Positions 26,310 to 38,814 of a DNA stretch of 64,000 nt are shown here, one piece after another. The first letter of the stretch is position 1; the number at the start of each line of letters is the position of its first letter. The position numbers and the translations under genes are program-made. The DNA comes from Proteus vulgaris (lineage in GTDB: Bacteria > Pseudomonadota > Gammaproteobacteria > Enterobacterales > Enterobacteriaceae), in contig LR590468.1 in assembly GCA_901472505.1 (NCBI GenBank), forward strand, positions 1,736,001 to 1,800,000. The letters run 5' to 3'. The notes below the pieces were generated by a model, which was not told the origin of the DNA, made no database searches, and was given only the letters and a program-made list of their open reading frames with translations.

Positions 26310-27320
26310 ATGGATCCAAATAATATATTGGTTATAGCGATAGCCCGTTTCGGTGATACATTACTTATCACGCCGGTTATCCATGCATTAAAACAGCGCT
26401 GGCCTAATGCTCATATTCATGTGCTTGCACATAAACGTAGCGCATGCATTCTTGAGCATAATCCCGATATTGATTGTATTAGACATTTTTCTAAAAAAAG
26501 AGCCGTTTGGGCGGGTTGGTTACCCCATAAACCTTATGATTTAGCACTAGTATATGGCAATGATAGTGCGCTGGTGAGTTATGCTCGTCGTCAATCTCAC
26601 CATACAGTGGCTTTTGCTGATAATAAGTCACTACAGCAAAATGATGTGACTTGGGTTGAACGCCCTAAAAAACTAATGGTGGCACAGAAAGAACGTGCCT
26701 TATTAATTAATGCATTAGGGATTTATCCGAGTTGTTGGCAGTTACGCTACTTTATCAGTGATGAAGAAGCGGATTTTGCACAACAGTTTTTAATAGATAA
26801 TTCATTAATTAATAAGAATATTATTGGTTTTCAATTACAAAGTTTTCCAGCTAAAGCCTATAGAGATTGGCCTGTGGATAACTTTCTGCAATTAGCAAAG
26901 CAGATTATTACCCATGACGCGAGTACGTATTTCTTGCTATTAGGTAGTAAAGAAAGTGAACAACTTTCCATTGATTTAGCTAAAAAAATGGGTGAAGAGC
27001 GCTGTTTAGCCTTAGCTGGTCGAGTTTCAATGCGACAAAATGCGGCAATTATGGCAAATTTATCGCTTTATGTTGGGGTAGATACAGGACCCACACATTT
27101 AGCAGGAGCTTTAGATATCCCAATGGTGGCGTTATACCATAGCTATCACCCTGGGTGCTATTTAGCGCCATTACAACATTCTTGTTGTCAGGTTATCCAA
27201 CATCCAACCTCGTTGGAAAATGCGCGTCGTGAAGACAATATGGCTGACATATCAGTCGAAGAAGTGTGGAATGCAGTGCGTAATATCATTAATGGAATGA
27301 AGGTGAAAAGTAATCCATGA
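26310..27320 (+). CDS. Heptosyltransferase-like protein, GT9 family
   Basis: A 336-residue GT9 protein. The N-terminal ILVIAIARFGDTLLITPVIH carries the catalytic Asp position of ADP-heptose transferases. The C-terminal GVDTGPTHLAGALDIPMVAL binds the nucleotide sugar. It probably adds a heptose to the outer core. It is distinct from waaC, waaF and waaQ further on, so it is a fourth or fifth heptosyltransferase-type gene in the locus. It overlaps the next gene by ATGA. Confidence 0.8.
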   Translation: MDPNNILVIAIARFGDTLLITPVIHALKQRWPNAHIHVLAHKRSACILEHNPDIDCIRHFSKKRAVWAGWLPHKPYDLALVYGNDSALVSYARRQSHHTVAFADNKSLQQNDVTWVERPKKLMVAQKERALLINALGIYPSCWQLRYFISDEEADFAQQFLIDNSLINKNIIGFQLQSFPAKAYRDWPVDNFLQLAKQIITHDASTYFLLLGSKESEQLSIDLAKKMGEERCLALAGRVSMRQNAAIMANLSLYVGVDTGPTHLAGALDIPMVALYHSYHPGCYLAPLQHSCCQVIQHPTSLENARREDNMADISVEEVWNAVRNIINGMKVKSNP

Positions 27321-28420
27321 AGATCGGTATAATTGATGTCACAATCACCATGTCTTATGGCGGGATCCAAACAGCGGTTTGGGAACTGGCTAAGCAGTTG
27401 CATGATGCTGGGCATGAAGTTCATCTTTATGGTGGCAATGGTGATATCCGACACAATCTGGCAGGACGCCAAATACAGGTTCACACTTACCCTTATACAC
27501 CAAGAGATAACGTGATTGATCTTGGTGGGCGTTTTCGTCGTATTGTTGAGCGTTATACTTTTGCACGACATGCGAAAAAAGAGGTGATCAGCCAACATTT
27601 TGATTGGGTGATTTTAACAAAACCATTTGATTTTTTTTGGCCTTCTATGATGCCTAAATCATCCTCAACGCGTTTTTGCTATATGAGTGGAGGAACCAGT
27701 TTTTTTAAAGGCGATCGCAGATTAGGTAAAAAAATTTCAGCATGGGTTGCATGTAGCCACTTTAATGCTTGGCAAATCCAACACCATTTTAAGCAGTTTC
27801 CTAGTGTGATTTATAATGGTGTGGATATTGAAAAATTTAGACCTATGACCACGTCGTTGCGTGAGCAATTAGGAATTAATGAGTCTACTTTTTTACTTTC
27901 ATTTGCTGGCCGGTTAGTGGGTTGGAAAGGCTTAAGTGTGGCTATCGATGCCATTGAAAAGCTAAAAGGTGAAGATGTTAAATTGCTCATTATCGGTGCC
28001 GGCGATGATCTTGAGCGATTGAAAAGCAAAGCGACAGCCAAAGGTCTTGCTGAACAAGTGATTTTCCACCCCCCCGTTGAACATAATACATTACCGGAAT
28101 TTTATGCAGCCAGTGATGCGGGTATTTTTCCGAGTACAGGAGATGAAGCCTTCGGTATTACGATTGCAGAAGCGATGGCGTGTGCAAAACCTGTCATTGC
28201 TAGTCATATTGGGGGAATTCCTGAAGTGGTGGGTAATGAAGGCTCTGCTGGATTACTGGTGGCACCGGGAAATGCCGATGAAATTGTGATGGCAATTAAT
28301 CATCTTCGTACATTATCGGATAGAGGTAAAAGCATGGGAGAGAAGGCACGCCTGCGTATAAAATCACGTTATACTTGGCAACATTCTGCGCAACGTTTAT
28401 TACAGGCATTGGCGTCATAA
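27317..28420 (+). CDS. LPS core glycosyltransferase, GT4 family
   Basis: This 367-residue GT-B enzyme starts MKIGIIDVTITMSYGGIQTA. It has FAGRLVGWKGLSVAIDAIEK near residue 195 and the donor-binding EAFGITIAEAMACAKPVIAS near 275. It overlaps the preceding GT9 gene by four bases and lies 2 bases before the next gene, so all three are one operon. The sugar transferred is unknown. Relatives act in outer-core assembly. Confidence 0.8.
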   Translation: MKIGIIDVTITMSYGGIQTAVWELAKQLHDAGHEVHLYGGNGDIRHNLAGRQIQVHTYPYTPRDNVIDLGGRFRRIVERYTFARHAKKEVISQHFDWVILTKPFDFFWPSMMPKSSSTRFCYMSGGTSFFKGDRRLGKKISAWVACSHFNAWQIQHHFKQFPSVIYNGVDIEKFRPMTTSLREQLGINESTFLLSFAGRLVGWKGLSVAIDAIEKLKGEDVKLLIIGAGDDLERLKSKATAKGLAEQVIFHPPVEHNTLPEFYAASDAGIFPSTGDEAFGITIAEAMACAKPVIASHIGGIPEVVGNEGSAGLLVAPGNADEIVMAINHLRTLSDRGKSMGEKARLRIKSRYTWQHSAQRLLQALAS

Positions 28421-28422
28421 TA

Positions 28423-29589
28423 ATGAAAATTGCCTATCTTGATCCTTATCCTGTTCCTGATTTACGTGTGGCTTCATTGCAAATATTGCAAAATGTGGAT
28501 GCATTTGCCCGAGCTGGCGCTCAAGTGACATTAGTCACACCCAAAGGACAATATCGAGATAGCGATATATTAGGTCGTTCAATACATGTTAATGCTAGCC
28601 TAGTTGCTTTAAGAGATATTCGTCGTAAATGGTATTTTCCATTTAATTCACAAAAACTTTTCTCATTACAGATAGCTCGCTGGATAAAGCAAAATAATAT
28701 TGATGCTTTATTTACCCGTAACTTAAAACTCGCGTGTTATCTTTGTGAAAATCATCCAGAAATTCCTCTCTTTTTTGAAAGTCATGAAATTTTCGCTCAA
28801 TCTTTTGCAGAGTCTCATTCATTTGAGAAAAAAAAGAATCGTGCAAAATATCATAAACTATTAAAAATGGAGAAACTCGTTTACAGCCGAGCGACAGGCA
28901 TATTTGTTCTTACTTCATTATTAAGAGATGATATTGTTTCGCAATATCAAGTTTCTACACCAATAACAGTGGTTCCTGATGGCGTAGATTTACATGCTGT
29001 AGCTGATCATCAGATAGCGCCTTCTACAGTAAATAAAACTATTACGGAAGTGCTCTATTTAGGCAGTTTGCATAAATGGAAAGGGATCCCTACCATGATG
29101 CGAGCAATGAAATACCTGGATAACGCACGGTTGAATATCGCAGGGGGAACGCCGGAGCAGATTGGTGGATTAACCTTATTAGCTCAAGAAATGGACGTAA
29201 AAGATAAGGTCAATTTTTTGGGATTTATTGATCCCAAAAAACGCTTTGAAGCAATTGCTCAGCACGATATCTGTGTACTCCCGCTTACGTTAACCAGCAT
29301 TGGAAGCCGTTATACTTCACCACTCAAGTTATTTGAATATATGGCTATGGGAAAGCCCGTGGTGATTTCAGATTTTCCCTCAATTCGTGATGTGGTAGAT
29401 GAAAGAGCGGTAAGTTTTGCAGATAGTGGTGATGCACAAAGTTTTGCAAAGCAGATAATACAGTTAAGAGATAACCCGCAACGGGCAAGTGAAAAAACAA
29501 CTCATGCCCGTTCTCTTGTTGAAAATTATTACAACTGGGATAAACGGGCTGAGGTTATTCTAAAAACAATAGAGACGTTAATTCAATAA
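28423..29589 (+). CDS. LPS core glycosyltransferase, GT4 family
   Basis: A 388-residue protein starting MKIAYLDPYPVPDLRVASLQ, with a C-terminal GT4 domain (VLYLGSLHKWKGIPTMMRAM, then SPLKLFEYMAMGKPVVISD). The ATG at 28423 follows the previous stop by 2 bases; a frame reaching back to 28375 lies inside the upstream gene. Last gene of the plus-strand core operon, it is convergent with waaL. Confidence 0.8.
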   Translation: MKIAYLDPYPVPDLRVASLQILQNVDAFARAGAQVTLVTPKGQYRDSDILGRSIHVNASLVALRDIRRKWYFPFNSQKLFSLQIARWIKQNNIDALFTRNLKLACYLCENHPEIPLFFESHEIFAQSFAESHSFEKKKNRAKYHKLLKMEKLVYSRATGIFVLTSLLRDDIVSQYQVSTPITVVPDGVDLHAVADHQIAPSTVNKTITEVLYLGSLHKWKGIPTMMRAMKYLDNARLNIAGGTPEQIGGLTLLAQEMDVKDKVNFLGFIDPKKRFEAIAQHDICVLPLTLTSIGSRYTSPLKLFEYMAMGKPVVISDFPSIRDVVDERAVSFADSGDAQSFAKQIIQLRDNPQRASEKTTHARSLVENYYNWDKRAEVILKTIETLIQ

Positions 29590-29590
29590 G

Positions 29591-30856
29591 TTATTGTTGT
29601 TTATCTGGCGGTGGTGTTGCTGATGGATTATTACGTAAAGCATGACGCAATGCCAACATTAATCCCACTAAAATACCCACTTGATTAATATACGCATTTT
29701 CAAATAACCCTCTCAATACATATACCCCTAAAAATGACATCAGTAATACAAGAGAGGCTTGGCGAATAATCCCGTGATTTTTTCTTATTAGCTGGATACC
29801 TTGGGCAATCATTGAAGAGCAAAAGTAAAGAATACCAAATAGCCCCAAAATACCGCCCGCAAACCAAAAAGCTAAAAAGATATTGTGCGGACCAATGGAT
29901 TTTTTAAATTTCCAATTAGGATAATCTTTAACTTTTTCATTATAGACGTTATGGTACAGCTGATTACCATAGCCATAACCTTTTATGGGGTGTTCTAAAA
30001 TAAGATCTAAAGCTGAGCCCTGAGTGCCATTACTGAATCTTAATCCACTATCTGATTGACTTAACTTATATTGTAAGGTTTTAGTTGCTTTATCTCCAAA
30101 ATGGGTATGGACAATAGATATAAATAATAATAAAGATACAGTAGAACCCATAATTAGTAATTTCCACTGATGATTTATTTGTATCATGAATATTATAACT
30201 ATTGCTAAGGCTACCCATGCCCCTCTAGCTAAAGTTCCCAATATAGTAAATATAAATAAAAAACTAATTATATAAAGAAGAGTTAAGTTAATTATTTTAT
30301 TTTTTTTTACTAAAAACCAAGTGCTTAGGATGCATGGGAAGAAAAAAATTAAAGCGTAAGAGAGATCTCTATGGGATGGAAGGCTACGCCAAGTAAAAGG
30401 CCAGATATCCTTTTTCTTATATTCAAAATAATATAGTAGTAAATCTTTCACCATAATCACCAACAACCCAATCGCAAAAGCCACCATCACCATCTTGGCA
30501 ATATCAGTAGGTTTCTCTTTATACAGCACAATCGGAAAGGTCACGGCAAAAAGCAGTAAGCCATTGAGTATGGGCTTATTAATCTCTTTTATACTGATGC
30601 TGGGCTCGACAGAAATCACGATGGAATAACCAATTACCAGCAATAAAAATAGCAACGAGAATGACAGATTATTTTTAAATATCTTACAGATAGCCTTAAA
30701 GTCACGTATCAGATACCACAGTGCTGTTGCACCAATCAATCCCATTACAATATTTTTATAACGGGTGATATCTGGTAAGTAGATCAATATAATGTAAAGC
30801 CCAATAATGGATAAATTCCAAAGGGATTTTTTACTACAGTTTTTAAACACCATCAT
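29591..30856 (-). CDS. waaL: O-antigen ligase
   Basis: A 421-residue polytopic inner-membrane protein with about 11-12 hydrophobic segments. The Wzy_C-type periplasmic loop shows LARGAWVALAIVIIFM and, further on, GPHNIFLAFWFAGG, with the His typical of ligases. It joins finished O-antigen from undecaprenyl diphosphate to lipid A-core in the periplasm. Low sequence conservation is normal for WaaL; its place in the core locus supports the call over a Wzy polymerase. The C-terminus ends in a Pro-rich tail (PSATPPPDKQQ). Confidence 0.85.
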   Translation of the reverse strand: MMVFKNCSKKSLWNLSIIGLYIILIYLPDITRYKNIVMGLIGATALWYLIRDFKAICKIFKNNLSFSLLFLLLVIGYSIVISVEPSISIKEINKPILNGLLLFAVTFPIVLYKEKPTDIAKMVMVAFAIGLLVIMVKDLLLYYFEYKKKDIWPFTWRSLPSHRDLSYALIFFFPCILSTWFLVKKNKIINLTLLYIISFLFIFTILGTLARGAWVALAIVIIFMIQINHQWKLLIMGSTVSLLLFISIVHTHFGDKATKTLQYKLSQSDSGLRFSNGTQGSALDLILEHPIKGYGYGNQLYHNVYNEKVKDYPNWKFKKSIGPHNIFLAFWFAGGILGLFGILYFCSSMIAQGIQLIRKNHGIIRQASLVLLMSFLGVYVLRGLFENAYINQVGILVGLMLALRHALRNNPSATPPPDKQQ

Positions 30857-30955
30857 AATAATCTGCTATCGTCCTTTATGCTTTTAGGGAAGCTGATCAT
30901 ACAATAAAAATGATGTTATCGCTGTATCTCTTATCTGATAATCATGGAGCCACCT

Positions 30956-33031
<2,076 letters not shown>

Positions 33032-33032
<1 letters not shown>

Positions 33033-34309
33033 TAGTGACTCCGAGGGGGAAGATAAGGTGAAAGTAAGGTAAGTAAACGCAGTAATGCTCCTTGGTTTTC
33101 ATGAAGCACTTCAACAGCATGGCGACCATAGTAACGGCGATAATCTTCATCATTAAGCAATGAGGCAATAGCTGTTGCCATCGATTCACTGTTTGTAACC
33201 GTAATTAACCCTTCAGCTTGATCAAGCTTGGCACAGATATTTTTAAAATTAAAAGTATAAGGCCCCATGATCACTGGGATCGCATGTGCTGCGGCTTCTA
33301 AAGGATTATGACCACCACGCTCGACTAAACTTCCTCCAACAAAGGCCAGATCTGCAATGCCATAGAGCAACATAAGTTCACCCATGGTATCACCAATAAC
33401 CACTTGAGTTTGTGCATTAGGCACAGTATCAGTACTTCGTAAGGTATATTTTAACCCTGCTTCGCGTGTTAGTTGTTCGGCTTTAGGAAAACGCTCTGGG
33501 TGTCGAGGTACTAAAATTAACAGAAGTTGTGGAAATTGTGTCAGTAGCTTTTTATGTGTCTCTAAAATAATGGTTTCTTCACCTTCATGGGTACTTGTTG
33601 CGATCCAAACTGGACGATGAGCCGCCCATTGACGGCGTAAAGCAACAGCTCTTGCCGCTAATTCAGGGGTAACCGAAATATCAAATTTTAGGCTACCTGT
33701 CACATGCAAATGTGAACGTTTGAGTCCTAATTCGATAAAACGCTCACCATCTTCTTGGTTTTGAGCGGCAATTAAGGTGATTTTTTGGAGCATCGTTTTG
33801 ACAAAACTACCTAATTTCTGATAACCAGCAGCTGAGCGTTCTGATAAACGGGCATTGGCGATAATTAACGGGATTTTTCGTTGATGTAGTTTTGAAATTA
33901 GATTAGGCCACAATTCGGTTTCCATAATGATAACCAATTTGGGATCAACCGTTTTAAGAAAACGGTTAACTGAACCGGGTAAATCATAAGGAAGATAGAC
34001 ATGGTAAACATCATCACCAAACGCAGAGCGTACACGTTCTGAGCCTGTCGGAGTCATGGTAGTGACAGTGATAGGCAAATCGGGATAGTGATGACGAAGG
34101 GCGCGAACAAGTGGCACTGCGGCGAGTGTTTCACCGACAGAAACGGAATGTAATAATATCCCTTGAGGCACAACTTTGCCTTTGCAAAAGCCATAGCGCT
34201 CTCCCCACCGTTTGCGGTAGGCGGGTGCTTTACGGCTACGTAGTAAAAGACGTAACCAAATCAGAGGTTGAATAAGGTAAAGAAGTACCTGATATAAACG
34301 CAACAACAT
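33032..34309 (-). CDS. waaA: 3-deoxy-D-manno-octulosonic acid (Kdo) transferase
   Basis: A 425-residue GT30 enzyme that adds Kdo to lipid IVA, an essential step. It has an N-terminal hydrophobic anchor ([20 protein letters not shown]), [17 protein letters not shown] with the catalytic Glu near residue 60, [10 protein letters not shown] near 125 and [20 protein letters not shown] near 320. It sits between waaE and the wabH-like gene, as in Klebsiella. Confidence 0.95.
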
Positions 34310-34390
34310 GCTATCAAATTCACTTATCTGGACGAACGCTTATAGTATCACACTGTGTAGTAGAAAGTGTGTAAAACAAGTAGGCGCGGA

Positions 34391-35494
34391 TTAAGGAATT
34401 AAAGCGATATACTGCTTTAAAATATGGTTTAGTTCAAATTTTGCATAGGATGATGGCAATATTTGAGGTGGTGAATAATACGCAAGGCGTAGTTTATCGG
34501 CAAGTGAATCGCTATCCATCGTAGAAAGGTAATTAGAAAGTGCATCAGTCATAATTTCGCTGACGCCGCCAGGGCATCGAGTACTGACAATGGGCGTTCC
34601 ACAAATTAAAGCTTCGATTAATACAGTAGGAAGCCCTTCACTATCAGAGCTTAATGCAACCACTTTAGCGCTTTTGATTGCAGGAAGAGGGTTGGGAGTA
34701 AAACCTGCAAGTATGATTTTCTCCATTAAATTAAGTTGTTTAATTTGAGCTTCTAATCGTTGTTTAACGATGGGAGTACCTTCACCTAGTATAATGAGTT
34801 GACAAGGTAAATCTGCTTTAGCAAAGGCCTCAATTAATCTGTCTTGTCTTTTTACTTCATGTAATCGTCCAACATGTAAAATATAGTCTTGTTGAGCAAA
34901 TGCATTCGGTTGTGTTGCTTTTTGTTGTATTTCTTTAATATTAAAAGGGTTATAGATGGTTTTTAGCTGGTGGGCATGAATACCAATGGCATTTATTAAA
35001 TCATCTCTAACTGCATTAGATACGCAGACGAGGTTTTTATCTTTATAAACGCGTTGAATTTTGATTTTTTTTAACCAATATGAAAATCCAGATTTGTTAC
35101 CAAGATAAGATTGAGAGTAAATACCATGAATACAGTACCAAACATTACAGGTTTTTAGTTGCTTGGAACGACAAACAATACGGTCTGTTTTGTGTAGATT
35201 GGAAAGAACAAGCGCAGGACGTCCTTTCTTTGCAAAAAGTTGTATTAGTACATTATCAAGGGATTTTGCTCTACGCGATATTTCAGTCAATTTTCTGAAA
35301 ATACCACGATAGTTATCATGATCAACAATATAATCAATAAAATCAGGTAGTTCATACGCTAATTTATTATGTAAGGATAGCAATGTGACTTGATATCCCG
35401 CTTGATGAAAACCATTAGCTAGCCTGAGTGTGACATTTTCAGCACCCCCCCCGGGTAATCCATCAATAATAAAAAGTATATGTTGTTGACTCAC
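34391..35494 (-). CDS. wabH: Core hexosaminyltransferase, WabH-like (GT4)
   Basis: A 367-residue GT-B protein starting HILFIIDGLPGGGAENVTLR, with LHVGRLHEVKRQDRLIEAFA near residue 205 and SDSEGLPTVLIEALICGTPI near 285. In Klebsiella and Proteus the gene between waaA and wabG adds GlcNAc (WabH) to core galacturonic acid; some Proteus strains use a GalNAc transferase (WabP) here instead. The two cannot be separated from sequence alone. It overlaps wabG by four bases. The wabN deacetylase nearby supports an N-acetylhexosamine product. Confidence 0.7.
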   Translation of the reverse strand: MSQQHILFIIDGLPGGGAENVTLRLANGFHQAGYQVTLLSLHNKLAYELPDFIDYIVDHDNYRGIFRKLTEISRRAKSLDNVLIQLFAKKGRPALVLSNLHKTDRIVCRSKQLKTCNVWYCIHGIYSQSYLGNKSGFSYWLKKIKIQRVYKDKNLVCVSNAVRDDLINAIGIHAHQLKTIYNPFNIKEIQQKATQPNAFAQQDYILHVGRLHEVKRQDRLIEAFAKADLPCQLIILGEGTPIVKQRLEAQIKQLNLMEKIILAGFTPNPLPAIKSAKVVALSSDSEGLPTVLIEALICGTPIVSTRCPGGVSEIMTDALSNYLSTMDSDSLADKLRLAYYSPPQILPSSYAKFELNHILKQYIALIP

Positions 35495-36624
35495 AAGGCT
35501 AATATCCGTTTATAAAGTGAAATAAGCTCGCCTGATAATCGTTGTGGTGTGTAAGGGAGAATAGTCTCTCTCGCCACTTGTGACATTTCAGTCCACGCTG
35601 TATTTTTGGGGATCTGTACAATTGCATCAGTTAATCCTGAAATATCCAATGCATCACAAACAAATCCATTTTTACCATTTTGAATAAACTCTGCGCCACC
35701 ACAATTTGTCGAGGTGATCACGGGTAAACCACACGATAATGCCTCAAGAATAACATTAGGGAAAGGATCATAAAGAGTAGGAAGAAGCAATGCATCCGCC
35801 ATTTGATAAAAATCGAGCGTTCTTTTCTGCATACCTAAAAAGAAAATACGTTGCTCACAACTTAATTCGGTCGCGAGTTGTTCATATTTACGCTGATTTT
35901 TATCACTTCCGACAACTAACAAAATAGCTGATGTTTTTGCTATAGCTGAGATAGCAGCAGCTAATCCTTTACGTTCAAAACCAGATCCCACATAAATAAA
36001 GCAAGGCACATCTTGTGGGATATTATATTGTGTCTTTAATGTATATTTTTGAGAATTTGTCGCGGGGACAAAAGTATTATGATCAATTGCGTTATAAATG
36101 ACAGATATTTTATCGGCAGATACGCCGAAATCCTCAATAATTTCATTTTTAACCATCTGTGAATTACAAATAACCTGCTTTAATGCAGGATCTGCATACA
36201 TCTGCTTTTCTGCATTCATCACATAACGATGGTATCTATCATAAAATAGCCAACGACCTTTCCATTTGGGTAATATACGTTGGCGTTGTAGTAGCCATCG
36301 GCGATGTACGCCATCACCTGCTCTGAAAATATCACAACCCGCAATACGTTCATGGCTTTGAACGATATCAAAATGATTTTCTTGCCAACATATTCTTGCT
36401 GCTTTAGCGAAACCTGATTCTCGACTAATCCTGCCTAATTTTCGAGGGTTACATAAGTGAATATGCCAATCTGGATTGGTATCACCTTGCCATTCTCGAG
36501 TGATCACATTGAGTTCAAGATCATTGTTTGATAAAGCATCTAATGCGCGGGCAATAAAACGCTCTGCTCCTCCATCAGGGCGATATTTTTGTCGAACAAT
36601 AGCGAGTCGTAATGGGTGATTCAT
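35491..36624 (-). CDS. wabG: Core galacturonosyltransferase WabG
   Basis: This 377-residue GT4 enzyme resembles WaaG/WabG: LRLAIVRQKYRPDGGAERFI at the start, GCDIFRAGDGVHRRWL near residue 95, YVGSGFERKGLAAAISAI near 210 and DPFPNVILEALSCGLPVI near 290. WabG adds galacturonic acid to heptose II. It is preferred over WaaG because of its neighbours wabH-like, waaQ and wabN. Its stop overlaps the next start (ATGA), and it begins at the waaQ end. Confidence 0.82.
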   Translation of the reverse strand: MNHPLRLAIVRQKYRPDGGAERFIARALDALSNNDLELNVITREWQGDTNPDWHIHLCNPRKLGRISRESGFAKAARICWQENHFDIVQSHERIAGCDIFRAGDGVHRRWLLQRQRILPKWKGRWLFYDRYHRYVMNAEKQMYADPALKQVICNSQMVKNEIIEDFGVSADKISVIYNAIDHNTFVPATNSQKYTLKTQYNIPQDVPCFIYVGSGFERKGLAAAISAIAKTSAILLVVGSDKNQRKYEQLATELSCEQRIFFLGMQKRTLDFYQMADALLLPTLYDPFPNVILEALSCGLPVITSTNCGGAEFIQNGKNGFVCDALDISGLTDAIVQIPKNTAWTEMSQVARETILPYTPQRLSGELISLYKRILAL

Positions 36625-37691
36625 TAAGATAAATACCTTATAGCTGTATTGTAAACTACACCAACAGGAATAGCGGAAAGATAGCGTTGTTGGGTATCTG
36701 TTTTGATATGATCTGGGTGTGGAATATCGCCATAATTACCCGCCCATATTGTTTCACCTATCGCTTGCCAAGGATGCCAAAGTTCAAGTTTTGACGGGCC
36801 AAAAAGTGCCACTAAAGGAGTTTTTAATGCCGCTGCCATATGCATTGCAACAGAATCAACACCAATAAAAAGTTCAGCATTATCGATTAATATAGCGAGT
36901 TGAGACAAAGAAGTTTGACCTGCCAAAACGGTAATAGTCTCTTTATTTGGACATTGTGCCAAAATAGTTTTTATCATCTCTAATTCTTTTTGTTCTGGGC
37001 CTGAGGTTAAAACAACGGAATAATGACTTTGTTGAAGTTGTGTAATTAAAGTCGCCATTTTATCTTCATCCCAGCATTTGAAAAACCAGCGAGATGTTGG
37101 TTGGATAACGATATAGTTTTTAGGGAGATGCTGTTTTTCAATAGTCTCAGTTAACCACTGTTTATCTGCTTCACTATAAGACATCGTCACATCCGACATA
37201 ATAGGAATATTAAGTGGAGCAAGGATACTCAAGTTTTGTTCGACAGTATGTAGCTGTTCATGATCTGCTGTAGGGACAATGATATTATGGCATTTTTTCC
37301 AAAATTGACTGTCTTTGCGTTTTTCAAACTCAAAGCCTAAACGAATTTGTGCTTTAGTGACTAAAGTAAAAATAGCGGCTTTCCACTGATCTGCTAAATT
37401 AACCACTAAGTCATACTGTTGTTTTTGTAATGTTCGGCCAAGTTCCCACTCTTTTTTTAATCGAGTCAATTTACCTTGATGCTTCCAATTGCGATCAAGA
37501 TAAAAAATGTTATTGATTAGTGGGTTGTGCTCAAGCATAGGTAATGTTTCTTTGTATAATAAAACATCAATCGTTGCATTAGGATAAGCTGATTTTAATG
37601 AGCATATAACGGGCGTCGTTAATAACATATCTCCATGATGTTGGAGTTTAATAACCAGTATTCTATTAAATGATTGATTTATATTAGTCAT
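36624..37691 (-). CDS. waaQ: LPS heptosyltransferase III
   Basis: A 355-residue GT9 enzyme closely following WaaQ: FNRILVIKLQHHGDMLLTTP, then YDLVVNLADQWKAAI, PTSRWFFKCWDEDKM and FIGVDSVAMHMAAALKTPLV. It adds the side-chain heptose III to heptose II. It is the first gene of the minus-strand run waaQ-wabG-wabH-waaA-waaE-coaD, with a 159-base divergent gap to wabN that probably holds both promoters. Confidence 0.9.
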   Translation of the reverse strand: MTNINQSFNRILVIKLQHHGDMLLTTPVICSLKSAYPNATIDVLLYKETLPMLEHNPLINNIFYLDRNWKHQGKLTRLKKEWELGRTLQKQQYDLVVNLADQWKAAIFTLVTKAQIRLGFEFEKRKDSQFWKKCHNIIVPTADHEQLHTVEQNLSILAPLNIPIMSDVTMSYSEADKQWLTETIEKQHLPKNYIVIQPTSRWFFKCWDEDKMATLITQLQQSHYSVVLTSGPEQKELEMIKTILAQCPNKETITVLAGQTSLSQLAILIDNAELFIGVDSVAMHMAAALKTPLVALFGPSKLELWHPWQAIGETIWAGNYGDIPHPDHIKTDTQQRYLSAIPVGVVYNTAIRYLS

Positions 37692-37850
37692 AATTACTTT
37701 AGCTTTAGTGAGATACGTTAATTGTAAACAAATCCGCAGAATGCATCTACCATACTGTATTTATATTGATTGAATTGATGTTTTCTACTGCGTAACATAG
37801 AACGATTTATTCAATTGTGAACCTATAATCTATAAGTTGGCGGGGAATGC

Positions 37851-38813
37851 ATGACTAAACCAGCATTTATTATCACATTAGATACCGAAGGCGATAATCT
37901 TTGGGAGAATGAACGTGATATTACTACACAAAATACGCACTTTCTTCCCCGTTTTCAGCAACTTTGTGAACGTTTTCATTTTAAACCGGTTTGGTTAACT
38001 AACTATGAAATGGCCATGGATGATGCCTATATTGAGTTTGCTCGTGATGTTATTGCACGTAATACGGGTGAAGTTGGTATGCACTTACATGCCTGGAATA
38101 GTCCGCCATTGACTCCTTTAACAGATGATGATTTACATTATCAGCCTTATTTAATTGAATATCCCACAGATCAAATGCGAGAAAAAATCGCATTAATGAC
38201 ACACTTACTTGAAGATAAACTACAAACCAAAATGTTAAGTCATCGTGCAGGTCGTTGGGCATTTAATGAGATTTATGCACAACTCTTGGTTGAGTTTGGT
38301 TATCAAGTTGATTGCTCTGTCACGCCTAAAGTTGATTGGCGATTTACTAAAGGCGATCCCGCACAATCAGGGGGAAGCAATTATACTGATTTCCCAAGTC
38401 ATGCTTATTTTATGGATCTAGAGGATATCACTAAAACAGGTAATTCAACGTTGCTAGAAGTGCCAATGAGTATTCAATATAAGCATTCGCCTTTAATGAA
38501 TAAATTTAAGCAGGGTTACGATAAATTAAGAGGTAAGCAACGAGCGCCTTCTGTGAATTGGCTTCGCCCTAAAGGTGGTAATGCTCAGCAAATGATTGAT
38601 GTTGCTGAAAAATCGTTAGCTCAAGGTCATTCTCATATTGAATTTATGTTGCACTCATCTGAATTTATGCCGGGAGGTAGCCCAACATTTCGTACTGAAA
38701 AAGATATTGAAGGGCTATATCACGACTTAGAAACGTTGTTTAATTTCTTATCAGATAAAGTACAGGGAATGACATTAGCTGAATATTATCAAAGTAAGGT
38801 GCAGGCAAAATAA
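37851..38813 (+). CDS. wabN: LPS core hexosamine deacetylase WabN
   Basis: A 320-residue polysaccharide-deacetylase-fold protein: FIITLDTEGDNLWE at the N-terminus (metal-binding Asp), GEVGMHLHAWNSPP near residue 75 (HxH) and LSHRAGRWAFNE near 130. WabN removes the acetyl group from the GlcNAc or GalNAc placed on core galacturonic acid, leaving a free amine. It fits with the wabH-like and wabG genes across the divergent promoter. A GGCGGGGAATGC leader lies before the ATG. Confidence 0.82.
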   Translation: MTKPAFIITLDTEGDNLWENERDITTQNTHFLPRFQQLCERFHFKPVWLTNYEMAMDDAYIEFARDVIARNTGEVGMHLHAWNSPPLTPLTDDDLHYQPYLIEYPTDQMREKIALMTHLLEDKLQTKMLSHRAGRWAFNEIYAQLLVEFGYQVDCSVTPKVDWRFTKGDPAQSGGSNYTDFPSHAYFMDLEDITKTGNSTLLEVPMSIQYKHSPLMNKFKQGYDKLRGKQRAPSVNWLRPKGGNAQQMIDVAEKSLAQGHSHIEFMLHSSEFMPGGSPTFRTEKDIEGLYHDLETLFNFLSDKVQGMTLAEYYQSKVQAK

Positions 38814-38814
38814 G

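Noticed and set aside
29591..30856. Wzy polymerase
   Set aside because: Location in the core locus beside outer-core transferases favours WaaL; the O cluster is 23 kb away.
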